Below, in pieces: positions 29,301 through 41,300 of a stretch of DNA of 64,000 nt. The translations under genes were made by a program, and so were the position numbers. The stretch comes from Linyphia triangularis. Taxonomy: Eukaryota > Arthropoda > Arachnida > Araneae > Linyphiidae. Under the pieces are notes generated by a model. That model was not told where the DNA came from and made no database searches. It saw only the letters and a list, made by a program, of their open reading frames with translations. The stretch spans positions 112,811,280-112,875,279 of the forward strand of contig OZ021721.1 in assembly GCA_963978545.1 (NCBI GenBank). The letters are read 5' to 3'. Within the stretch, counting starts at the first letter, position 1, and each line of letters begins with the position of its first letter.

Positions 29301-32300
29301 ATTTTCCATCAAATGAAATAATTTTAATAAAGTATATGCAGTAGAGGAATAGTTAATATTTATATGATATTTGGAAAAGATATTAATAGTTATTAAAATT
29401 TTGAATAAAGTAGAGCTTAACTGTGGTAAAACCAGGAATTTATCAGCTGACATACTTCTTTTAGTAGTCAATTGTTGTTCAAAATAATATCAATAAGAAG
29501 TTTTGAAGCATTTCTATTATAAGATAAGAGTTATATTTCAATTATAAGAAAGAAATCACAGTCAAGAGGCTATGTAATCAATCCCCAAATAATCAATAAT
29601 TTTCGTATCTTCCATTGTAATTTAAATCTATGCTGAATTCCTCAGATTGTTCTGTTTCACAAGGATCGTATGCTGTATATGCGCTCTGTTCCTGCTGCTT
29701 TTACTGGTCATTATTCAAATTAGCTCTTTCAATGACAGTTTTGCCAATGTGGACTTAAAAAACTAATCTTTCCAAGCTGATACCAGATCATTCAACTGTC
29801 CGCTAAATTTAATTTGTTACATTAAGATTTTATTTGTGATGAAATGTGCATGTTGTCTGTAGTATCTACTAAAATAAACAGTATTTTAGTTAGCCCAATT
29901 TTTGCTTTATTTGCTAATGGAATGTTACTTATACAAATGTGCAACTTGGCCTATACTAAGTTTTTAAATTGTGATTAGAAAGTATTTTCCAAAATTAGTT
30001 ATTCAGACAAAAGCTAACCTTTTTAAAACAATTTTTTTTCTGCTCTTTTATAAATGACTATACAACTAATTCTAGTCACTCGTAGTTGAATAGAAAATTT
30101 AAGAATAGATGCAGTTTTTGCTCTGCAAATTTCCATGGATTGTTTGTGGCTGTATTTAGAAGACATAATTTTGTTTGTAAAATCATGTTCCATTACTATA
30201 ATTACAGTAAAAAGAAGTGTTTCATTCCAAATATTCATGTATTCCGGAAATGAATGTCTTTCATGCAAGATATGTATATTGATTTCGGATATTACAATTC
30301 GGTATAAACCAGACTTTTGCAAAAGAAAATAGCAATCTGCTGTAGGAGCATAGTTCTAGATCATGTTTTTGAATGATATAACCGAGTTATAACTGGATAA
30401 CCAAATTTGAATTACAAAAACAACTTTTGTTTGCAATTGAAACAAACTAGATTTATTTAAATCCCGCGTATAACCACAACATATTTAGATTTAAAAGTTT
30501 TGCAGTTGCTGATAAAAACTCTGAACAAAATTTTGAATGAGAACATTTATGTTACTTTATTAAAAATAGTTATCCAGTAAGACACATCTAATCAGCATTT
30601 CAAAAAAAACTTCTGCGTCATCACATATTTTTGCAAAAATACATCGCTTATTATTCATTTCTAACCAGTTCACACCCATTTTACTTTTTCTCCAATAAGA
30701 AAATAAAAACTAATAAAATCCGAGCATACATCAAGCAATGTATAAAAATTAAGAATGTGAGAACTTCCAGCTCTCACTCCTGATTTCTTCACTAGTTTTT
30801 TCAGTCATTTCCTAAGAGCATTAGAACACAAAGAATCTGACGTTTGGTCTTCCTCTTGTATTACAGGTGTTTGCTACCTTCTTGAATTACTGTGCACTAA
30901 GGTATTTCAAACCAAAAAAAAACATAGAAAAATTCAGACAATTCAAACAAAATGCTACTTAATAACTATTTGGCAAAAAAAAAGTTGATGCAATAATTTT
31001 TAAGAATCTTTTCAAAAATTTATTTTAAAAGGCAAATTTGATCGTTAAAAATTAAGGTTATCTGAAAGCTAAATGATTGAGTTAACAAAAAGAACTTTGC
31101 AACTTTGTAATGGTTTAACATTTCATTAGTCAATTCAAACTTGGGAAAAAGAACAGTCCTGGAACACCTGCTTCCAATTCCAGCACACCACCATCCTTGC
31201 AGCCTACAATGTGTGAATCTGATTCTTCTAGTATGAACAGTTTTGAACTTGAACGTCCAGCTCCTCCTGAGGATTCAGACACTGGTATGGAAAGTATGTC
31301 CTCTGCAGATGCTCCATGTGCCTCTTCCAACTTGCAGCCTCCATATTGCTTATTTTTTGAGAATGAAAATGGTATGTGTTTAAAATTTGTCTTAGGTTAA
31401 TAGTTTTTGTAGTTAAGATTAGACTATCTATGACACGACTTCTGTTTTGGAGCTGTTTAAGATTAATACAGTACTCTCTATCATTAGTAGAGGCAACTAA
31501 AGGTCATTCCATCCTGCTCCTACATTTATAGAAACTCATATTAAGTCCGAGTTTCATACACTAAACACACTTTTTCCTTTATAGTTGTACATACTTAATT
31601 CCAATATTTAGTGAACTGGCCAGATCAACCTGTACTGTAGTGTTTAATAATAGTTATCGTTTCTGATTTCAAGGGTATATGTTGTATTGATTGCAGTGCC
31701 GTGCAGAAGGAAAAAAACTTGACCTAAATCTACCTCTATTAATAAAACAGAGTATAGGCATAGTAATACTAATACCGTTAAGGTAAACTTTTCAAATTTG
31801 AGGTTACATAATGTGTATTAGGCCGGGCCAAAAAAGTCGAAGTATCTTGGATCTTTTTTCGGTAGCACGGCAAAATTGTGAACTCTCATTATTAAAAAAT
31901 ATTGTGAAAAGTCTTAAAACTCTGAATTTATATTGTCTGTTTCCTCAATGAGTTGAAAGTTTTGAAAATTGGACTAAAAATACTTAAAATTCAAAAATTA
32001 ATAATCACAGATTTCGTTGATCATTTTGCGGTAATGCTTAAAAGTTACTGTTTTTAACAACAACACCTGCACAAATTTTTAGAATTATACGTGTCTTCTG
32101 CCGCCTCAATGGTAGCAAAAATATCTTCTTGAATTGAAGGCAATTTTTTACCTCATTATAATGCAAAAAGAACATTTATTCCAGCTTTCAGACATACAAA
32201 AACATTATTGCTTATAATCTTTTTTACCCACATTCTAGCAAGTGGTTTCTGAATTCTAGTGTTGCTCTAATAAATCCATCCCTATCCTGCAGTTCAACTA

Positions 32301-35300
32301 TTTTTCCGGAGGCTTCAGTGATTAGTTTTGTGTGTGTGTGTGTGAAGGATATTTAATAGGGTGACTTGAAAAAGTCCTACTATCTTAGATCTTTTCACGG
32401 ACGTGCAAAAAAATTGTGAATCCCATTATTAAAATGTGTGCAAAATTTTACAATTCTGAATTAATATCTTCTGTCCAGAAATACCAAAAGATTATTGAAG
32501 ATGCTTCTTACGCAACATTTACACGCAAACCTCTTTGCAATGCGTTTAAAACTGGATAAAAAAAATCTCTTGTTAGTCACAGATATGGTGTGTCGAGCAG
32601 AGCTAAGGATGCTATTGCATCAAGTGTTATGCAAGATTTGGGTTTGATATCAGAATCAAACGTGCCTTGTCACAGCCAAAAATAAAATATTGAAAGAAAA
32701 TTTCAAGAATTAAAAAAAAATTCTACTCTACCAGGCCTTTATTTTGATGGACGGTAGGTATGACTGAACCTATGCAACCTAACTACTCAAGAACAAGTAG
32801 CTCCAAAGAAAAACTGTAGAATATCACTACTATATTGCATCTGATTCTGGTTCTACGTACATGGGACATGTTACACCTGAAAATGAATCTAGTTTTCTAG
32901 TCTTGATATATCGAACAGCATTTACAAATATATAAATTTAAACTTCAGAGACCAATCCAACGAATTATCTTCTTACTTCATTTCAACGAGTTGCCACTAT
33001 GTCACTTATTTGAGTACATAGATAGCAAATCTTCTAGCTCCACATCTTACACCATAGTCATTGGGTGGAACCTGAAAGGATGTGAAAAGCTTCCACTTGC
33101 TACTTTTAATAGTATTGATCCCACCACCCTAAGTTCTGATCAGAAATACTTGGATATTTGCGCCTCCATTAGTTCTGGCATTTGTTCTTCCTATCTAGCT
33201 AAGCATCAACCAGGAATGTTGAATTTGGCCTTCTGGATTACAACTGCTAATCGAATACTGAGGTTTTTTAAATCTACATCAGACCCATCAAATGAGTTGC
33301 TAACTTTGGTTGTATTCATTTTAAGAGGCTAAATACCATCATAGTTTCGAATTAAGATTCATCATTCCATTAAGGATGATGCTAGATACTTAAGGCATTT
33401 CATCAGCAGATTTTGGTACTTGCCTAAGAAGTATCTTGACATAATTCATCTAATAATTTTTCACAATGCTTACTTTGCAGAATCAGAAAACATGCTGATG
33501 TTCATTTTAACTGATGAGAGAAGCCATATTAGGACCCTTATAGCTATACTGATTATCAAAGCAAAAGCAAGGGAAAATGGCTCGGATGAAAATTGTGTTC
33601 ACAAAACTCATGAACTTGCAAAATTGTTATCTGACTATGTGACATTACCTCTAGTTCTCAGAGAGATCAGTTCTTATGATCTTTTGAAGATGATACAGGA
33701 ATGTGTGCCAATGGACGGCTAGGATTTTATTAAATATCCTTCACACACACACAAGCAGTTGAGCAAATTGTAAAACGCAACACTGAAACCACCGGAAAAG
33801 CAGGTGAACTGCAGAATAAGGATGAAGAACTCTAGAATCCAGAAACCAAATGCTAGAATTTTTAGTAAAAAAAAGCTAGAAAAACAGTCCAAAAAAGATT
33901 ACAATCAATAATGCTTTTGTAATTTGTATATCTGAAAGATGGAATAAAGTTTATTTTTGCATTACAATGAGGAAAGTGAAATTGAATTGGTATTTAAAAA
34001 TTGCCTTCAATTTCCAAAATTTGGTGCCATTGAGGTGACAGAAGATATTAACGTATTATTCTCAAAATTTTTACAGCTGTTGTTGTTAAAAACAGTAATG
34101 TTTAAGCATTAAAATAATCAATAAAATCTCGGATTATTTATTAATTTTTGAATTTTAAGCATTTTTATTCCTATTTTTAAACTTTCTACCCATTGAGGTG
34201 ACAAAAGATATCAATTCAGGGTTTTAAAATTTCACACACTTTTTAATTATGGAGAGTCCACAACTTTTGTACATTTTCGCAAAAAAGTCCAAGATACTTT
34301 GACATTTTCGGCTCAGCCTAATGTGTATGACAAATATTGAAATCAAATTTATGCATGTATATAATAAGCCATTAAGCTTAATGATAGATTTGTGGCACAC
34401 TTTTAAGTTTTATTAATTTTTTTAAGTTTGTGGTCTAGAGAAAAGGCTAGAATTGACCATTTTCCTTGACAAACATGCAAATTAATATCAATATAAACGT
34501 ATAAATGTTCCTTGGCACGTTTTCTGTTGTTAAAAAATTCTTGATTTGTCAACTTAAACTAAACCTTTTGAAAAAACATCCTATAATGCAAGAGATGTCA
34601 TTATTAATTTTTAGTTTAATTTTAATAATGTTTTATGTATGAAACTTACATAGTGTTATGAATTTTTCACAGAGGCAATGATGGCACAGTTTTTATTAGA
34701 TAAAAACTATTATTTGTTCGTTCTTCAAAGGCACACAAAGTTTAATCGAAGAACAGTGCAATCACTATCAAGCTTCAACACAAGCTTCAATAACAACAAC
34801 TTCGAATTCAGCGATAATTCAGGTCAGGCACACTCAAAGCGTTCAGCTTTCATCGAGTTCCGAAGTCAAACTGTCCGTCGATTCTATCTGCTGTCGAATT
34901 TATAAAGGCGCATGGGAACCTTCTCGAAATATCCAGCCAATTCGTCGAAATAAGAAACATCTCGAAATTTGTGGATTGCTTTAAGTGTTGCCACCTTTTT
35001 CTAACTTGTATTATCGCTGTTAATAAATAGAATAAAATAAAACTCAATAGAATTTTGAATTAATACGTCACTATTTACAACTATATACAGAAAAAAATTT
35101 CAACAATATATTTTTACTTAACATTTGAAAATTCATTTTAGCTTGTATTTATTGTTTATTATGGTACATTAAATTCTAGCAAAGCATTGTCTTATTCGTA
35201 CAAACTAGACTGCTAATTTTGTAATTTTTATGTGTAACTATATTTTTGCTTTCTGATTATTTTGTTGATTATATACTTGTTTTACTTTTAAATTAAAGGT

Positions 35301-38300
35301 GTAATCATATTTAGATATTAATTATATTTGAGTTCAAATTCAATAAGTTGTAACACTAACTATAATCGTTTATTCCAGTAAGGTCATTGGAAGATATGCA
35401 TGGAGAAGATAACATGACTGATGCTGAGCTTGAAATTACAAAACTGAAGCTTGATAAGCTCAATTTGCTGAAAGAAGTGTCAGTAAGTAATAGTAAACTT
35501 TCAAAGTTTCTTTGGGAATTTACTTTTTTGGGTTAAAAGGAAATATGTACACTATTTACAATTATTCATGATAAGATTGTTGGGCCCAATACCATATGAC
35601 TAGGGATGGAACGGATGTGAGTTTTGCCGGATTTCGGATATCCGGGGTACCATGTCTACCGGATACGGATATCCGAAACGGATTTCACCGGATATTTGGT
35701 CTATATACTAAAAACGATAGTTATACGATATGCTATACGGGAAAAAAATGGTCATGATATGAAGTATCAAGTAAATTATAATTAGTGGTTAGCGCACCAC
35801 ACTGCATGCCACAGGTCCATGGTTTGATTCGCGAACTGGGCAAGGTTGACTTAGCTGTTTACACCTGAAAGAAATAAACTGAGGAGGACCATGCATGCTT
35901 GGGAACTAAACACTGGGGTTCGGCTTCAGAATGACCATCTGACCGGAACATCTGCTATGTGACACACAAATGCCACAGTCAAGAAAGCTGAGCTTGGTCC
36001 ACACAGACTGTCGCGCCACTGAATTAATATTTTTTATTTAAACTTTAGTTGATGAAACAATGTTTTAGTGATGCCAATACCTACACTTACTGAACAATTT
36101 TGAAATTTCATCACCATTTTGTTTGTGTGTTACTTAAAATTGTACCAAACATTCTGCAATGTGATGAAAATATTTCAGAAATACGTTTGTAAATTGTTAC
36201 TCAACTTCTTCTTACCTTGTATCATGTAATGTAAACATAAGATAATCTTCCTCAAGTCTGCATAAATATCCTATATTGCTTTTACCCGAAAAACACACAG
36301 CAATTGTACTGAAGTAAAAATAATAAAACAATGGAATTCTATTAACTAATGATATTTATTTCTAGTTTATTAAGACAAATGTGTTAAAAATACTTAATAA
36401 AACTGACAACAAATTTAATAAGAATTTTTTTTTTATTTGATTAAAATATATGCAATACTTTCAACAATATCAATCTGTTTTGGAACAGATGTAGTATAGA
36501 ACGTTCTGCAATTGGTTTTTTATCAAGCAATCAGAAAAATTTTCTAAAATTAATATTTAAGAAATGGCAAAATTAAGTTAAAGTATAAATATTAAAATAT
36601 AACTTAAAATCAAACATGTTGCAAGAAAAAAAAATCTTCCAAACAAAAGTTTTCCTAGGAAATGTCCTATTCAACATCTATACCTTTTTTTCTGCCCTTT
36701 TGGTGCAAATGCACTGTAGAATTGACGACTTATTGGAATATTTGATTAATGCCAATAAATAAGAGCCAGTGGTTTGTTTGAATAAAATTTCATCACGAGG
36801 AGTCTCGTATATAAGAAAATCACAACACTAAAAAGATAACAAAACCAATTTACAAATAAAAAAAATAAAAAAATAACAGCTTCTTAAAATAATTTGGCAT
36901 TCATCGACAGCAACATAAATCTGTAACATTTTATAAAGACAAGTTGTTCTTAATAGTATTAAATTTACTAAGTAAAATATACCATTTATTTTAAATACTT
37001 TATGAAATTGAAGTCTATTTTTTTTTGTAATGCACCTAAAACATTACGGATTTAAAGAAATCTCGTAGAAAATTTAAATTGGATCTATCGGAATATTCTG
37101 TCTTTAAATATAAACTTAAAAAATTTTGAACCCAAAATTCATCAACATTATGTTATACCATATTTAAAATATATATTTAATATAAACAAACAAAATTAGT
37201 ACTTACATATTTTTGTGGTTAAGGCTTTTGCTTTAGGATCATCTAAACTCCACAATTTTGGTACAAATAATGTCGATTCCAATGTTGTCAGCGTACATTT
37301 CTTGTTTTGATGAATTGTTTTTTCTTGTTCATCAATATTTGATGCATTTAGTGAGTCTTTTAAGCTTTGGTGAATTTCCTTATGCACACTCATTAAATGG
37401 TTCCATAAGGGTTTTGTGGAAAAGGATTTTGGGCTTTTGCCACTGAAACTGATTTAGAGCATAACATTAGCTCAAAAAAGAAAAATCAAGTTTGTTTTGT
37501 CAGTTGGTGACACTTTACTGAACGGAACACTGCTGCATGTGTTCCTTTATCCAACCATTTCAAAATTCCTCCATTCTCCTTTGATATTATACTTTGACTG
37601 CCCGACTTCATATTTAAATAAATGATTAACTATTTTTAAATTTTGGTTCTTAATGATCAAATCATTGTTGATTAGGGTAGACACATTTTGAAAGCATTTT
37701 AAACTAATCTATATTAGCATATGAAGTATGCTGTCAACATAACTACATGTTATTTTTCATTTACCTCGGAAATGTTAATGAAGCTAGCAAAAATCCTTTA
37801 AATTTAGTATGTTATCTTTTCCAAAAATATAAATTTTGAGTTTATATTTTTGAAAACTAGTGAGGATCATCAACATATGCTATTCTCATCATGAACGCAG
37901 CCCTAATTTGCCTGTACAAGCTTGCAATTCTGATACTCACTTAAACAAGGGGTGTAGAACATTGCACAACTTTCAATTCCACAAAAATACTGATGTCAAT
38001 TTGTGTCACTTACTGTTTTTATGAATTCGATCATTCATTTAGAAAAAATGGCCAGTTTGGCAATATTTTTTTCCATAATTCTTGTATGGGTCTTTAAAAA
38101 AAATAACTTTGCAAGATGGATGATTTTGGCAATATACTTTTCAATAATTCTTATATTATCCTTTCTTATAAGTGAAACTGAGGAGTGGAGAAAAAATGAT
38201 CGTTAATGAAGTATTCTCAAGGAAATAGAACTCTGTGTTAAAGGCATTCGTTTTTCAACTTTTTATGCCATTAAAGCATTTTTACTGGAATTTCGGAGGT

Positions 38301-41300
38301 GGGGATGTTTAAAACACCTTATGAGGCATTACCACAGCGATTTTGGACATAATCGTTAGAGCCGTTTTTTAGCAGTTACGGGAAAACATGATTTTTTCAA
38401 TGGCAGCTACCTTATGCGAATGCTTGATTTTGATTAAAACCTTAATGGTAGGTCTCATGGTCACCACTAAACCACACACCAAATTTGAACATCCTAGGTC
38501 AATTTTTTCAGGAGTTGTGCTGACCGCAGACACATACAGACTTTTTTTCTTGACAACTTTTTTGAAATCAGGTTGCTAGAAAATGTGAAGAAATACAAAA
38601 AAAAAATTAACGAATGCTATATTTTCATTATCCTATGTATACATAAGGGTAATTGAAAGTAAAAATTGACATCCAATTCACATTTCATTGCTCCAAACAT
38701 AACTTACTGCCCAATATAAACCCTAAGTATTTCATTAATTTACAACTCCATGAAGCAAAATTAAATACTAATTCAAACTTGAAATAAACTTGTAAATGTA
38801 ATCTATCCTGAGGAAAATTTAATCTAATGAATATTAGTTGCAAAATTAAAGAGATCATTTCTTAAATTAATTAAAATTGATTCAGTCATATTTAATAAAA
38901 AAAATTCTGAAATTTTAATGCAGATTTTCAACTTTAAGGTAATTAAAAATTACATTTTAAATTCAGTTAAGTTTCGTAGATTTAAAAGAACTCGTTAAAA
39001 AAAAAGAAAAATAATACATAAAGCTAAAAAAATTTCTTTAAACAATATATAATGACCTATTTTATTCTAAACAGAATATATTTCAGTTATCCTCGCTTTT
39101 AACCCTTATTAAATCCGTCTATTTGCTTATTTATCCGGCGGCTATCCATTTGGCTATTTGTTTCATTTTATCATGCATTTTATCATTTTCCAAAAATGCT
39201 ATAATTTAATTTATACAATTTTAAGCATATATAATTGAACCCAGAGTTCGCCAAAATGCATGAAATCTTTGTGAACATGCATTAAAAATCTATTTCATTC
39301 CATTGAATTAACCTCATGCTTGAATTCATGCGTCAGCGCATCATGGTTAAATTTTTTCAAATAAACCTCCATTTTATAAAATTAAAAATTATCCTAGCTG
39401 TTTTTCAAAGGGTGGCGCTACCTTAATGCCCTTTTCCTTTTTGTATTTTTTCAGCATATCTGTTCCCTTACGAATGCTATTAGTTGCTGAAAAAAGTGGT
39501 GCTGGAATTTGTATACTGTCAGGGCTGACGGTTATTGGGTATCGGAATAAGGTGATGATTGACAGGATTTGAGCAAAAAAATCATATTTAATGAAAAATA
39601 AAAATTATGATATTTCACAAAAACTATACACTTATAAAAATGAACTCAAAATTCATTCCCCGACAAAAACCTATTTGGGGGGGGCTAACTAAGACCGATG
39701 GGGTGCTACAGCCCCCCTGCTAGCGCCACCTCTGTTTCAAACCTATATTATACTTTTTTTACTGTGTAAATTTTACATTTCTCCTCTTAATTTTTAACTT
39801 TCAAACGGCACCTTAGGTCAAATGCACCTTCCTGACCCTAACTGCCAACTCCCATGTTTTGTGTAATTTTATACTTAGCAACCAAAAGTTATTGTAAATG
39901 GTAGTTTTCAAACAAATAAATTTGATTAAATCTGTGTTTCTTTCTCAATTTATAAATCAGGGCTTAATTGCTGTATGGACAGATGGGACACCTTTCCAGT
40001 GCCCATTTTTTCGTTACTAAATGAAAGTTATTTTATGTTAATTATTTGCTGCTAGATTAATATTCAGATTTTGAGGTTCAGTGACGTACTGGGACATAAA
40101 AACGGCCTGTTGGTTTTTGATTTACACCGGCCCAAACTTTCAATGTAGTCAGTCCAAATTTTAATTATTGTTAATAATAAAATAATTCTAATAATTAAAT
40201 AAATAATTTTACTAATTAACTTTTACTTACTAGTTAAATTTATTATACTTACACTTTTAATAATTAGTTAAATTAATCAATATCTTTCATTTAGATTTCT
40301 TCATCAGATTAAGTATTTTATCATGGTATATTTCATGCATATTAATGGCCAAGCATGAATGTGTTACCTCACAAGTCAGTTTTGTGTAATTATATTTCAT
40401 TATTCTATAACTTGGAGGAAGGTTTTTTTTTAATTAAATCTTATGCTTTTGTTGATTTTTTTTTCAGCAAAATACTCTTGCCAATTGGTATTCAAGATAG
40501 TTCTTAGAATTATGCTTTGAAAGGAAATAGCTCAATTACCTATTATAATAAAACAGAGTCTGTGCCTTTATAGAAAGAGACTTCTAACATAGAACTCTGA
40601 AATTTGAAACATAAGTAGTTTTGGCCTTCTAATTTTGCTTTTCACAAATAGAATGCTAAAATTTTAATCAGTTTAATTTTTTAAGCTAATTTATGAAGAT
40701 ACTTCTAATACACCCGGAACTATGAAACTTTAAACTCCAGTGTGGGAAAAGGGTAGGAGTATGTATTATGCGATTGGTTGCTGGGGAGGGAAGTGCATTA
40801 GGTTGTTTGGGTTCATATGAGGGGGATTGGATTGTTTACAGTTTGGGGAAAATTTTTATTTAAAGGGTGGAAGGTGGGATTATATAATACGATTAGTTTC
40901 ACTGGGATTGGATAAAATTAATCTCAATTCAGTACAATAGGTACAAAGTAGCTCAAGCATATGAAATAAGATCATCTGAAATGACTCTAGCCTTCCCAGT
41001 TCTGATTGCCTATGGGTATTCCTCCCTATAATCTCAATTTAGTTCATTGTGTACAAGTAACCCAAAGAAATTATACACGGCCGCTTGGTGGCAAATTTTA
41101 GATTTCATAACTTTTACTGGCTCACCATTTTACATAACAGGTTTTTTTTACATCTAGTTTTTTTGGGGGAGATTGTATTGACAATGATTTTTAATTTTTT
41201 TTTCTCGAGAGGGGGAGGGGTTCTAATAATAAGGGTTCACGTAGCAATGAACCCTTTTCGTGAGCCTTTACTTGCATAGCAATGAACTTCTCAGCTAGCT

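Noticed and set aside
38003..38206. Small membrane protein with two similar hydrophobic segments
   Set aside because: Internal similarity is short and the region is intronic and AT-rich, with no conserved context; treated as chance.
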